Positions 32,858 through 47,400 of a DNA stretch of 64,000 bases are shown piece by piece. The notes below the pieces were generated by a model. That model saw nothing but the letters and a program-made list of their open reading frames with translations, had not been told where the DNA came from and did no database searches. Origin of the DNA: Diprion similis (Eukaryota; Arthropoda; Insecta; Hymenoptera; Diprionidae); assembly GCF_021155765.1 (NCBI RefSeq), contig NC_060108.1, positions 26,747,025 through 26,811,024 of the forward strand, given 5' to 3'. Position 1 is the stretch's first letter; each line of letters starts with the position of its first letter. The position numbers and the translations under genes are program-made.

Positions 32858-35597
32858 TCAATCGGTAGGGTTTTTCTTGAGGGTCGTGTTTTCTGTACCG
32901 ACGTCATTCTCCCCGACTTTTTCTCCCGTCCTTGGCCCGGATTCCCTGTACGGCTCCCCCAGGGCAATAAGGCCCGTCCATCTCTGGGTCCCGGTGATGT
33001 CCGCGGTCTTCGTACCCGGCTTGAAGACCCCCTTTCCCGCCAGGCCCCATAAGGGCACGGGGTTCGGCTCCCAGTGGGGCATCGTCTTAATATGAGCGTA
33101 AAACGTTTCCCCCGGGCATTGGGTGTCCCGGCCCTGTCGATGCCCGATAAGCTTGTAATCCGACCTGACCTTTCCCAAGGAAATACCGCACTCGATCAGC
33201 GATTGAAACGCTTCCAGAGACACGTTATTCGGCATGCGTGCTGAAAAAGGGAGGAAAATCGAAGGTCAAAAAATTGATGGGATGGATTCGACGTCCGATT
33301 CGCCGGAAGCGAATAAACACTCACAGGTATAATCGCCGATTATGCAGATCCCGATTCCTTGACCGTTGTACCCCGGGCAATGGGCGCCAACGTGGTCCCA
33401 CCCTCTGCCCTCGTAGACGTTTCCATCTCCGCCGATCACGAAGTGGTACCCGATGTCGGCCCAGTGGTTGACGTCCATGTGAAGGTCTTGGTAGCTCCGG
33501 ACGATGTTGATGCAAGTTGTTTCATCGTAACAGTAGTGGGGTATCCCTCCGTGGTGCGCCACTACATAGGATGAGGGTGATACCACCATGGGCAAGTATT
33601 CCTCCGTTGGTGAACGGGCTCGCCATTCGTTGCGGCTCACTATCCTGGGACAGTTAGACATCACGTCTGCTGGAATTTCATAATTTCATTATGCATCGCT
33701 GATTACATGTACGCAGGAATTGTATAATGTAGGTATAATGCGAATGATTCTACGTGGCAATGGGATTTGCAATGACTCGACAAAATTTTAAGTACCTGCA
33801 ACCGAGTTACGAATCGATCATATTGTACATATTTACATTTCTGCGGAGCAATATGGCCCGCCAATGCCCATCGAGAAATGATGGCCACGAGAGAGGAAGA
33901 AAAAAAAGAACAGAATGGATAAGTCTAATACACCTATCTCAGAGTGTACATAACACAGCACGGAAGCGAGCATCACGCTAGTTGCGCTATCATATTCTCG
34001 ACTATATTGTACCGCAATTTAATGTTTTTCACAAAACCAAGCGTGATTCTACGATAATGACGTCACTGCCGGTTATTATTATAACTATACAGTTGCTCTA
34101 GGCATTGAATTTCGTTTTTTTTCATTTCCTGTTCCCTCTTCCGTGTACCGAACTTTATTCGTGAATACGCAAATATATGCAGTGCAAAGTGAACAAGTAA
34201 TTAGCGAAAGGTGTTGTGGTGTTGTACCGACTACAGAAAAAACTCTTTATGATCACTCTAAGGTTGCCTATTATATGAGAGGTGCACCACGTGAGTTTCG
34301 AGTTGGATACGAAAATCTTCCATTGCCAGAATTTCATCAATCTAGAGTACGATATATAATTACCGCAATTGTTTGTCTTCCGACACTTCGAACCCGATTA
34401 CCGATACTCAAATCTTACCACGATAACACGATAACAAAGTCATCGAGTCTTTCTTTCGTCAGGCTGAATATAATAATAATGCGGGATTAGGAATGTTTAA
34501 TTTACACTTCCTTTTGCGTTGCACGTGAGTTTATTGTCGTGTTGCTCGTGGTGTTACGTTGTACCTCGCCTCAATTACGCTATCCAGGATTTTCACCGGT
34601 TAACAATACTCATCAACTCGTTCTAAACTTGCGTGTCATGCCTGATAAACGAGCCTGAAACTGTAATCTTGAATTCCATTGAAACAAAGCGATTGATTAC
34701 GATACTAAAACTTCACAGAATCTCGAAGAAAAATTTCACACAACAACTTGAAACTAACACTGTTTACGGTAAGCGATCTTCATAACAGCACATTGCATTA
34801 AACACAAGAACGTTTGTTTGATTGTTGAAGATAAAAACGTGGTGCTAAGGCACTGATTTTAAAAGATGCCGTGCAGTTCGCTGCTGATATCGACCTGCAA
34901 TTTTCAAGCATGGATAAGGCCTGATAATCGAAGGCTTTTTTGTGTGCCAGTAGCAATACTCTAACGATAACTTTCCGCATGAATCAAGTGAGATCGTAAA
35001 AACAACGTGATCCGATCAATTATCATAAATTTGTTGAAGAACCTTATCAATGGAGTAATCGGAATTAATTACTGATAAATCGGAACGTTTAAATCAGGTT
35101 ATTAAGTGCAGCAGGACTTCATGCTATACTACGCGATTAACATTCCCAACTGCGTTTGAAATATTTTTTAATAGCATTGAATAAAAATAGAATTCTTTAC
35201 TATTCAACTATTCAGACAATACAAGAAAATACTAGAAACTACCGATTAAAATTATCTGGCATCAGATGACAAGTAAAATAGTCAACACTGAAAAAGTTTT
35301 CTTCCGTGTACGGCCATGAGATCCGCACGACAAACGAATCCAATTTGTAGAGGAATTCCCAAACGCACTGAATTCTCTATTTGTACAACTCTAGCCAGAT
35401 GCACTGTACTATTATCTATTTGATTTTCGTTCAACGCAAAGGTGATCACTGAAAACAAGTTGGAACTAAATAATCTCACCCTTACTTGGTGTGGTGGAAA
35501 TTGTTTCTTCGGAGAGTTTGATGGGAGTTCCAATCGCTAAAGAGCCGATTGTACTCAAAACCATAATGGTCGATTTGTAATTGCTAAATCGACTCAT
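32858..35597 (-). CDS. Secreted peptidoglycan-recognition protein with C-terminal extension (PGRP-B)
   Basis: Minus-strand exons 35597-35480, 33669-33325 and 33240-32858 join in phase to 281 residues. The first exon gives a signal-peptide-like N-terminus (TIMVLSTIGSLAIG) and a short Thr/Ser-rich linker. Its link across a 1.8-kb intron rests on matching phase and a good donor (GTGAGA). The PGRP domain has RNEWRAR, VVAHHGG, WADIGYHFVIG, YEGRGWDHVGAH, GICIIGDY, LIGHRQGRDTQCPG. Zinc ligands His78, His188 and Cys196 and Tyr114 are present, so amidase activity is expected. After residue 217 comes an unusual 64-residue tail, Gly/Thr/Glu/Lys-rich with no recognised domain. It is in tandem with PGRP-A but not a recent copy, as the exon boundaries and sequence differ. 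An additional small exon inside the long intron cannot be excluded. Confidence 0.85.
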
Positions 35598-35606
35598 GGC
35601 AAGCGA

Positions 35607-35640
35607 AAACTGAGAGAAGTGCGCGGAACGAATTATAGAT
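35607..35640 (-). promoter_or_regulatory. Core promoter of PGRP-B
   Basis: On the minus strand a TATA-like TATAATT (35637-35631) lies about 25 bases before an initiator TCAGTT (near 35612), which in turn is 15 bases from the start codon at 35597. The spacing is right for an insect TATA/Inr promoter. Confidence 0.5.
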
Positions 35641-35699
35641 AAAACTGGCTGATCATTGCGCTCACGCAGCCGCTTTTAAACTCAAAACTAAAGGACGCC

Positions 35700-35709
35700 G
35701 GGTATTCCC
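35700..35709. promoter_or_regulatory. Possible NF-kappaB (Rel) site upstream of PGRP-B
   Basis: GGGTATTCCC, one mismatch from the Rel consensus and nearly palindromic, lies about 90 bp upstream of the presumed start site. Confidence 0.35.
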
Positions 35710-36795
35710 TCCCAATCTGATCGGAGGTACTTAGAGACCCACCCCCCCTCTTTGCCCCTCCACTTAGTTTATGTGCGTCTACCACGAGCAATTGATCTGG
35801 ATTATTGTATAAGAATGCTGTGCCATCGGAATCCAATTTCGTTTGCAGTTCAATATTTGCATACCTCGGAAACTATTCGTATGGAATGATTCGAGAATTA
35901 CAAGCATGGAGTTGTGTATCATTTTCATCTAACGCAGTTCACCTCTAACGTACTTGAAGACGTCCAGAAATAATAAATGTAAAATTTTTTCATCATTTGA
36001 TGTACAATTTTTATTTTCATTCTCGCTGTGTATAAAGAATTCCATGCTACCTGCCTCGAATCTGAACAAATTCAAAAGTTTTCTGTAATACAACTTTCGG
36101 AATATAAATCTTTCAACATATCAAAAAATTTGTGGAAAGATATTCGGATTACTTCTGTAAACCAGTAGATGGATTAATTGTTTCTCAAATACGTACTAGG
36201 CTTAAAGATTTCAATACATCATTTGCTAGATGAATTCAGAAAGGTGTATAAAATATGTTAGAAAGCGAAATTCTCATCATTTGTAGAAAAGTCTAAGGCA
36301 GAATGATGTTACTGTGCTTTCTTGCATAGGTAATTGTAAGTGTAATGTAAGTGTATAATTGTCCCCGTTTTATTTTAATTTCATTGGATTTATTTTCATT
36401 CTGTATGAAAAAAATGTTAATGGTATTTCGATATCTCCAGGCAGACGATGTGCTATAGTTACTACCACTCCATACATTTCAGTATTGAATACTGCATGTC
36501 GGACCAACGTGGAAAGATCCTATTACAAGTCAGACAGATTTCTACGCCTGCTTATGACGCAAGCAGCAACCGGACTCGCGCCAAAGTAAAGATGTATGTT
36601 TATTCAAGAAGCCTGTTTCGTGAGCCAATCATATTTCTGGCTGCCTGCGTGTCACATGCGGTCGACAAATGGCGGTGAAATTGATCGTGTCATGGCTTCG
36701 AGTAGCTAGCATCCTTGTTCGCGTCTGACAAGTCCGACTCCTCGGACAAAAACTTAAATCATAAGCGCGGTGCAGACGGGAAAAAAACTATAATC
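35710..36795. other. Intergenic, PGRP-B to TAF5
   Basis: Divergent upstream regions of two genes on opposite strands. No gene or repeat recognised. Confidence 0.5.
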
Positions 36796-39710
36796 ATGGA
36801 CAACGAGAAAAGCACGATGCTCGCAGTGCTGCAGCTGTTACGGAAATACAATTTAAAGGTAATTATTGACCTAACCTCAAATCGCAAATATGACATGTAA
36901 ACAAAACTATTTGGTTAGATTAAAATACGCCTCGGCTTTCTCCCCAGGGTACTGAGGAGCTATTTAGAAAGGAAGCAAACCTGACTGATGTTTCAGCTGA
37001 GGATAATCAGCAAACTGATTCTGAAGTTAGCAGCGTACTATCAGCTTACAAAAGCGAGGGTGACCCAGCGCTGTATGAAAAAGCGTATACCGAACTTAAG
37101 AAATTCGTTGAAGGGGCTCTGGATATTTACAAGGTTTGCGATAAATGATTAATTCCTTGTGCATTTTTGTCTGACCTTACCTAATATTAATTTCTGTTTT
37201 CTGCAGCATGAACTTGGCACAATATTGTATCCGGTCTTGGTTCACATGTATCTGGAACTTGTTTACAACAACCACTCGGGAGAAGCAAAACAGCTGCTGG
37301 AGAAGTTTAGTGGTAATTTGGAGGAATATTATCAGGAGGATCTGAAGCGATTATCTAACGTCACAAAACGGGAACAGATTGCTGGTAATGAGCTGACGGA
37401 TACTTTCAAGTGAGGATCAGAGCTATAGGATTTATAAGCAAAGTAAGCTGTACAAGTAAATCTGTTACAGAAAATGACGATCCCTTTCTTACAGATCCAA
37501 TCAGTTTATTATAAGGATGTCCCGAGACACTCTTTCCATACTCAAGCGACATCTTCAAGAGAAAAAGCATAGCGTTTTACTCAATATCATTCAGGAGCAT
37601 CTTTACTTTGATATGTACGAAGGTGTTGCTCGGAATAAGCAACAGATTGAAGCAACGTCAGGGGCCGTTGTGGGGGAAGCTACACGACAAGGTATAACTT
37701 GAAAGCAATCAATGGTCTCTGTCTTAAATTTGTTCAAATCTTTGGCCTTCAACTTCAAGGATCGCTTTGAACTTCACAGATAACAAGGCTAAGGTCTATT
37801 ATGGGCTTTTAAAGGAACCAGATATTCAGTGCGTCCCGCCAGCTGAGGAAGAAGAAGATGATGGTGGTGGGGAGGGAGGAGATAAACCAAAGAAAAAGAA
37901 AGCAAAAAAAGATCCGCTCTTCTCGAAGAAAACTAAATCAGATCCTAATGCACCTCCGGTCGGAAGAATGCCCTTACCAAATTTGTTAGTTCACTTTCAC
38001 ACTTTCTTGATTTTGATCACGCTTACTTTGTATCACTGCTTAAAAAGATTGATCCAATTTAGGAAAGATGCCGATAAACTGGAGAAGGTTAAAGCACTGA
38101 GAGAGGCTTCTAAGAGAGTTGTATTGGGACCAGACAGTCTTCCATCAATATGCTTCTATACTTTATTGAATTCAGTACACAGGTAGGAAATATATTGAAT
38201 ATTTTAAATCGTATCGATGATTCAATAACATTTTTGCTGATATAATTACAGTGTTACTGCTGCAGAAGTTGCAGAAGATTCCAGTTTGCTTGCCATTGGC
38301 TTCAGTGATTCGGCAGTCAAAGTATGGAGCCTGATTCCACAAAAATTAAGACTGATGAAAAGTGGGGATCAACTACAAGACATCGACCGCGAAGCTGGTA
38401 CTCGCGACTTTTTCTCCTCTCGAAAAATCTGACTCCGGCATTTCTAAGTTAATGTTTCTGCTGTTATCTTTAATCTCAATAATACTTTCAAGACGACGTA
38501 CTTGTGAGAATGATGGACGACAGAACAGCTGAATCGTCAAGAACCCTGTATGGACACAGCGGACCTATTTATAGTTTGTCATTTAGTCCGGACAGAAATT
38601 TACTACTGTCTTCATCAGAGGACACAACAGGTGAGCATAACACAGTGAACATCAAAGGTTCATTTTCTATCAATATATAAATATTGATGAAATTTGTAAT
38701 GAGCGTTAAATATTCTACAAAAAAGTATTGTCTTTAACTACTTAGTTTGCTGAACAATTATCTGATCTTTCTCTTCCTGGTTCCAGTAAGGCTATGGTCT
38801 CTCCATACGTGGACCTGCGTTGTTTGCTACAAGGGTCACTTGTTCCCTGTTTGGTCCGTGAGATTCTCACCGCATGGTTACTATTTCGCGACAGGTTCCC
38901 ACGACAAGACTGCAAGACTCTGGGCCACTGACGCTCATCAGCCTCTCCGAATTTTCTCTGGGCATTACTCAGATGTCGATGTAAGTTGCTTGTAATTAAT
39001 TTTCGTATAATGTGAATTTAACTCTCATCGCTGTCCTCTTTCATCTTCAGGTTGTACAGTTCCATCCAAATTCAAACTACGTTGCTACGGGATCCAGTGA
39101 CAGGACAGTCAGACTGTGGGATTGTATTACTGGAGGTCAGGTGCGGTTGATGACCGGCCACAAAGGTCCCATATATTCCCTTGCATTTTCGGCGGAAGGT
39201 CGCTTCCTGGCGACTGCAGGTGCCGATAACAGAGTCCTGATTTGGGATTTAGCGCACGGACACCTGGTCGCAGCTTTATCCAGCCATACAGCCACAGTAC
39301 ATTGCTTGTTCTTCAGTAGAGACGGTAATATCTTAGTGTCAGGGTCCCTTGATTCGACGCTGAAGCTTTGGGATTTTACCAAACTCGCCGAAGAAATGAG
39401 CTTAGAGGACGTCAACGTCTCGCATAATCCTGACGTCAAAACTTGCGTCGAAACCTACCTCCTACGAACTTTTCCGACAAAAAATTCACCCGTTCTCACC
39501 CTGCACTTTTCGCGAAGAAATCTTCTACTAGCAGTCGGTATGTTCGAGGTATCTTAGACGAGACGGGTTCTTCCAGTGCTTATGATTGTCAGCGTGAATT
39601 TCAGAACGAGTAATAGTTCATTGAACCTAAGTGTGAAGTTTAAAACTGATTCATACTAATGAACCATCATATCGAGCTTAATATTAATTTTTCAAGGTGT
39701 AGCCTCTTAG
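36796..39710 (+). CDS. TAF5: TFIID subunit TAF5
   Basis: Exons 36796-36858, 36948-37133, 37207-37409, 37495-37691, 37780-37984, 38063-38182, 38252-38397, 38493-38630, 38787-38980, 39051-39537 and 39697-39710 join in phase to 650 residues. The N-terminus has a LisH motif (LQLLRKYNLKGTEELFR) and the NTD2 domain (LGTILYPVLVHMYLELV). A Lys/Gly/Glu-rich linker follows, then six WD40 repeats ending in WSL, WAT, WDC and WDL. The family tail reads HFSRRNLLLAVG. TAF5 is a scaffold of TFIID, pairing with TAF6-TAF9 in general RNA polymerase II initiation. The final 14-nt exon gives the ending GVAS, like the short ending of other TAF5 proteins. Reading through the donor at 39538 would give a similar-length alternative end at 39557. 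Confidence 0.96.
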
Positions 39711-39991
39711 AATTCTACAAAATGGCAATATTTCGATAATTTTGTTGGACGTGTTATACCTCAAAAAACTGTTGTATAAAATTCAGATCAGAGGTGTAAA
39801 GGATGCGAGAAAGAAGACAATACAACAAATGTAAATGAGTAACATTATTTACTCGATAATGGCGAAAATGTACAGTATAACTTAACCATATATTTTCATG
39901 AAATAATTACTCATGTAAATTCACAACGATTATTGTTAGCTTAGCTTCATCGACCAATCATTTTCTAGCCCCTAAATACTTTCCCTCACTG

Positions 39992-39997
39992 AATAAA
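39992..39997 (+). terminator. Poly(A) signal of TAF5
   Basis: AATAAA 282 bases after the TAF5 stop. Confidence 0.5.
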
Positions 39998-40032
39998 ACG
40001 GTATTGTATTTTGTAATACCTTTACATTAATA

Positions 40033-40038
40033 TATTTA
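40033..40038 (-). terminator. Poly(A) signal of enolase
   Basis: AATAAA on the minus strand, 325 bases after the enolase stop. It lies only 36 bp from the TAF5 signal, so the two transcripts meet or overlap. Confidence 0.5.
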
Positions 40039-40362
40039 TTAAATAATAATCTACAGTAACGGGATGGATAAAATGGGAGTTTTTGTTGAAACTGAGTAAT
40101 GAGCGTTTGCTGATCCGTGGAAGAGGAAATTTTTTTGCCGATGATACACAGCAGACTAGTACGTTAAGAGCAGGAATATCGTTTTTTATCGAATCTAACA
40201 TTATAAGGGAATGCTTGCCTTGCGATATTTTGTAACTGATTCTTAATTGCAACCACGCATTATCGTTTTGTTGATATTTCCACTTGAAAAAGGCAGACCA
40301 TTCTCAATAACGGTACGATAAAATTGTAATAGTACTTCTGTCAAAAATTTAACAAGCTTAAT

Positions 40363-42174
<1,812 letters not shown>

Positions 42175-42893
42175 ATTGTCTGTCTTGGAGCAAGTGCTGT
42201 ATTTGGAACTGATGAAACTGGAAAATTGATTATTACATGGTTAGATGGTTCTGAATGAGAAAAAATTCAGTTTGAAATTAAGCTTCCAATTAGCTTGAGA
42301 CAAGTTACATCACAACAGAATTTGGCAATAATTAATCGCGGCCGTTCTGAATTGTAACGCACCATACTTAATGAGTTGCGTTTAATGACCTACAATTCTT
42401 AAATTTATTAGACCAAATTCATCAAACTTCAAGCTCTGCCCTGGAAAACGCCCAGAATAATTACTGGTTGACATATAATAGTGTCAATTAATTTGACCTT
42501 AGCAAGGTCGCACAGTGACATTGAATTGCAAGGTGAACCCGGAAGTGTGTAATGATACTAACATGAATTAGAAAGAAAAAAAAAAAGAAAAGCTGACCAA
42601 CTTGAAAATAGAGCAGTCAGTGGTTTGAAAAGTAGTGAAAAATAGAAACTGCGATGACCTCCGGGTGACGGTGAAATTTCGGCTGATCGAAGAGACGCGG
42701 AGTCCGGCTCGCACCAACGACATTCGTGTAATACTTAAAAGGAAGGTAGACCGTGATATTATGTAAAATCTGCCGGCAGTAAACCCGATTACAGCATCAC
42801 AGTATATTTTCGATTGAGTGGAAAATGAAAAGGTAACGTTTGTTGAGAATAATCACATAACTAGGGTGTTTCTCACAGAAAAATTCAACTCAC

Positions 42894-42960
42894 CTGAGAT
42901 CGGGAGGCACGGCCGACTAGCTGTGCTTGAATCAGACTGATCAGTGATCGAGCTACGAGT
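42894..42960 (-). promoter_or_regulatory. Enolase first untranslated exon and initiator
   Basis: A strong donor (CAG|GTGAGT, exon end 42894) marks an untranslated exon that can join the acceptor at 42219. A TCAGT initiator on the minus strand at 42940-42936 lies about 45 bases upstream of that donor. The exact start is not fixed. Confidence 0.5.
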
Positions 42961-43070
42961 GTGACCTACCCGTGACCTCTATCCTTACGCCGTGGTTTCA
43001 GAACTTTCAGACACCGAGGAGAACGAGTCTATAGGCATTATACTTATCGATCGTGAGCTTGCTGACCTTA

Positions 43071-43145
43071 GGCTGGATTTTCACGGGCGTCAAATTGACG
43101 CGACTGCAGGGAGACGCTCATGAAAATGGGTACCGACTAGGTACT
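43071..43145 (+). repeat. Left terminal inverted repeat
   Basis: About 75 bp, imperfectly matching 53296-53401 in reverse complement. It holds a near-perfect 15-bp palindrome at 43087-43101 (GCGTCAAATTGACGC). Confidence 0.75.
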
Positions 43146-43609
43146 GACGCAATGACAAACTGTCGCGAGTCTGAACTACGTGGTTGAGTCAGTGGTTCTC
43201 AACTGTGTTTTTTATTCGAAGACTTGAAAATTCTAGGATCGTTAATTAGACGAGTGAATAAACGGAGAAAATGAAGACGCGAGCAGGGAATCCATAGAAC
43301 AGTAGCAGTCTTTCGACGTAAGAAAATGATCGATTTCATTCTCATAATTCCAGAACCGTGCACTCGCGCATAATAAAGATGCCATTTCATACGTTTCTTA
43401 CTGCATAGTCCATACTGAAAATATTACGGTGTGTCCAGGGCCTTTCTTCTGAACGATAAGCGATAACAAAAAAAAATAGCAATGTTTGATTCGTTTCGAT
43501 GCATTACATGTATTAAAATTCTAGAATAATGAGAAGAAATTAGATTATTTCTTTATATCTCAAATTCCGGAACAGCTAATTATGGAGCTTTAGACAAGCT
43601 CGGTGGAGT

Positions 43610-43915
43610 TCAGTCAAGATTTGGCTGATTTTGAGAGTCAGTTGAATTAATTCTTGGATGCACTATACCTACAGATGTAATTTTTCACGAGGAATCGATT
43701 CCACGCAATCCAAATACGCTGCGAGCCACGCATAAGGATTGATAGCCGAAAAACGATGGAATTCTTGACGTGACTATTTTTGCATCTGTTGTTCCAACGC
43801 AACTCTAGATGTCTTCTTCGCATTTCTGAGGGTACAATTGGTCTAGGAAGAGTCGTACAAATCGACTCCAGATGGAAAAATTCCTAGATAAAAAAGTTAC
43901 AACAACAAGTAAAGC
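43610..43915 (+). repeat. Decayed satellite monomer, left edge
   Basis: Shows the monomer landmarks in order but heavily mutated: a TTCTTGGATGCACTATACC block, AATCGATT, CGCAATCCAAATACGCTGCGAG, GAGGGTACA, GCTGACCCCTT. Confidence 0.6.
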
Positions 43916-44405
43916 TGACCCCTTCCAACCATGGATCAAGACTCATGCCCAAAATGTATGGAATTTTACAGAAATTTTAACAGAGAGGAAAGCAAAATCA
44001 CAAATAGCTGTCAAGTTTCAGCTGTTTATTCAATACGTTTTGAGTCTACATTGTAGTGCTTATAGTACAAGCGTTGGTGGTCAGGGTGTAGTAATTTAAT
44101 GAGTTACCAAATAGCATGTTAAAATGAAAGACAAAAAAAAATGTTAAGTTATGTTTCAACAGCATGTATGGAATCTAATTATTGTACGGGAAAATGAGTG
44201 TGCGGTGAACAGTAACGGAGACAGAATATAAAAAATATTATATCAAATAGTGATGATCATAGTTTTTCAATATAGCTCAAGTTTTGGCCTGCGTCCAGAT
44301 GCAACACGCCTCTGTCGGATAAGATATATGATGTGTGATACTGTATTCTCTATTTTGTATGACAAACATTGAAATGAATAATAAAAAATCAATATTCCCC
44401 GTATT
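43916..44405 (+). repeat. Flank repeat S, left copy
   Basis: A segment of about 490 bp with a diverged direct copy at 52390-52865. Shared blocks include CCATGGATC, GTTTATTCAATA, GTTACCAAATAG versus GTTGCCAAATAG, GCAACACGCCTCT versus GCAATGCCTCT, and ATTGAAATGAATAA versus ATTGAAATAAATCA. Confidence 0.55.
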
Positions 44406-44439
44406 TATTTTGGATTTTTTCAATTATTGGTCGTCTGGT

Positions 44440-47400
44440 ATTCTAGATCTCTTTTTCGAACTCGCGACGATCCAATTATTCTAGAATGAATCAGGGGAAT
44501 CGATTCTGAGTTTTGATGTTTTTTGCTCGGAAAAAAGTTGGGATTGCCCCTTTGGATTTTTGATGAAGAATTTTGATAACAATGAAAAATGCTGGAAACA
44601 ACTCTTTATTGCACTATATCCACGTAGACTTGCGTAGAAAACCGATGAAACGCAGTGCGAATATACTACGAGCAACGGGTCGAGAGTTACAGCCAAAGAA
44701 CGAGAGCCTCTTTTTGCATGCTTAGATATCTGCTGCCTGGTCTTTCCTTCGTAACTCCTCTGTTGTTGATCCTGCGATCTTTATAGTGTGTTTTATAACT
44801 TCCTAAGGGTTCATGTAATCTGGAAAGGGTCACATATATCAATTCGGAGACAAAAGATTTTTTGCCCAGAAAAAAAGTAAGGTTGACCCCTTGTGATTTT
44901 TGGTAATAATTTTGAAGACTTGAAAAAGTTCTGCAATTAATTCTTTGGGGCACTATTCCGAAGTAACTTTGCAAGAAAAATCGATTAGGCGCAGTCCCAA
45001 TACACTGGAAGCAGCGGCTGGAAAGTTACAGCCGAAAAACTGGAGATTTTCATCGTCATTTTTCTGCTGTTGGCCCTACGCTCTTTTTCATGTGTTTTCT
45101 AAGTTCCTTGTGGTCGAATTACTCTAGAGAGGGTCATACCAATCGATTTCGACACGAAAAATTTTCGGCTCCCAAAATGGAGAAAAAACTAAGGCTAACC
45201 CCTTTGGATTTTTGACGAAAATTTCGACGTCTCTGAAAAGTGTTAAAATAAATTCTTTGAGGCACTATTCCGACGTAATTTTGCGAGAGAAATCGATTGG
45301 TCGCAGTCCCAATAGGCTGCGAGCAACGCCCGAAAAGTTACAGCCAAAAAACTGCTCATTTTCATCGTCATTTCTCAGCTGTTGGTCCTACGCTCTTTTC
45401 CATGTGTTTTCTGAGTTCCTTGGGGTCGAATTACTCTAGTGAGGGTCATACCAATCGATTCCGAGACGAAAAATTTTCGGCTCCCAAAATGGAGAAAAAA
45501 CTAAGGCTAACCCCTTTGGATTTTTGACGAAAATTTCGACGTCTTTGAAAAGTGTTAAAATAAATTCTTTGAGGCACTATTCCGACGTAATTTTGCGAAA
45601 GAAATCGATTGGTCGCAGTCCCAATAGGCTGCGAGCAACGCCTTAAAAGTTACAGCCAAAAAACTACTTATTTTCATCGTCATTTCTCTGCTGTTGGTCC
45701 TACGCTCTTTTTCATGTGATTTCTGAGTTCCTTGGGGTCGAATTACTCTAGAGAGGGTCATACCAATCGATTCCGAGACGAAAAATTTTCGGCTTCCAAA
45801 ATGGAGAAAAAACTAAGGCTAACCCCTTTGGATTTTTGACGAAAATTTCGACGTCTCTGAAAAGTGTTAAAATAAATTCTTTGAGGCACTATTCCGACGT
45901 AATTTTGCGAGAGAAATCGATTGGTCGCAGTCCCAATAGGCTGCGAGCAACGCCCGAAAAGTTACAGCCAAAAAACTGCTCATTTTCATCGTCATTTCTC
46001 AGCTGTTGGTCCTACGCTCTTTTTCATGTGTTTTCTAAGTTCCTTGGGGTCGAATTACTCTAGTGAGGGTCATACTAATCGATTCCGAGACGAAAAATTT
46101 TCGGCTCCCAAAATGGAGAAAAAACTAAGGCTAACCCCTTTGGATTTTTGACGAAAATTTCGACGTCTTCGAAAAGTGTTAAAATAAATTCTTTGAGGCA
46201 CTATTCCGACGTAATTTTGCGAGAGAAATCGATTGGTCGCAGTCCCAATAGGCTATGAGCAACGCCTGAAAAGTTACAGCAGAAAAACTGCAAATTTTCA
46301 TCGTCATTGCTCTGCTGTTGGTCCTACGCTTTTTTTCATGTGATTTCCGAGTTCCTTGGGGTCGAATTACTCTGGAGAGGGTCATACCAATCGATTCCGA
46401 GACGAAAAATTTTCGGCTTCCAAAATGGAGAAAAAACTAAGGCTAACCCCTTTGGATTTTTGACGAAAATTTCGACGTCTCTGAAAAGTGTTAAAATAAA
46501 TTCTTTGAGGCACTATTCCGACGTAATTTTGCGAGAGAAATCGATTGGTCGCAGTCCCAATAGGCTGCGAGCAACGCCCGAAAAGTTACAGCCAAAAAAC
46601 TGCTCATTTTCATCGTCATTTCTCAGCTGTTGGTCCTACGCTCTTTTTCATGTGTTTTCTGAGTTCCTTGGGGTCGAATTACTCTAGTGAGGGTCATACC
46701 AATCGATTCCGAGACGAAAAATTTTCAGCTCCCAAAATGGAGAAAAAACTAAGGCTAACCCCTTTGGATTTTTGACGAAAATTTCGACGTCTTCGAAAAG
46801 TGTTAAAATAAATTCTTTGAGGCACTATTCCGACGTGATTTTGCGAGAGAAATCGATTGGTCGCAGTCCCAATAGGCTGCGAGCAACGCCTTAAAAGTTA
46901 CAGCCGAAAAACTACTTATTTTCATCGTCATTTCTCTGCTGTTGGTCCTACGCTCTTTTTCATGTGATTTCTGAGTTCCTTGGGGTCGAATTACTCTAGA
47001 GAGGGTCATACCAATCGATTCCGAGACGAAAAATTTTCGGCTTCCAAAATGGAGAAAAAACTAAGGCTAACCCCTTTGGATTTTTGACGAAAATTTCGAC
47101 GTCTCTGAAAAGTGTTAAAATAAATTCTTTGAGGCACTATTCCGACGTAATTTTGCGAGAGAAATCGATTGGTCGCAGTCCCAATAGGCTATGAGCAACG
47201 CCTGAAAAGTTACAGCAGAAAAACTGCAAATTTTCATCGTCATTGCTCTGCTGTTGGTCCTACGCTTTTTTTCATGTGATTTCCGAGTTCCTTGGGGTCG
47301 AATTACTCTAGTGAGGGTCATACCAATCGATTCCGAGACGAAAAATTTTCGGCTTCCAAAATGGAGAAAAAACTAAGGCTAACCCCTTTGGATTTTTGAC

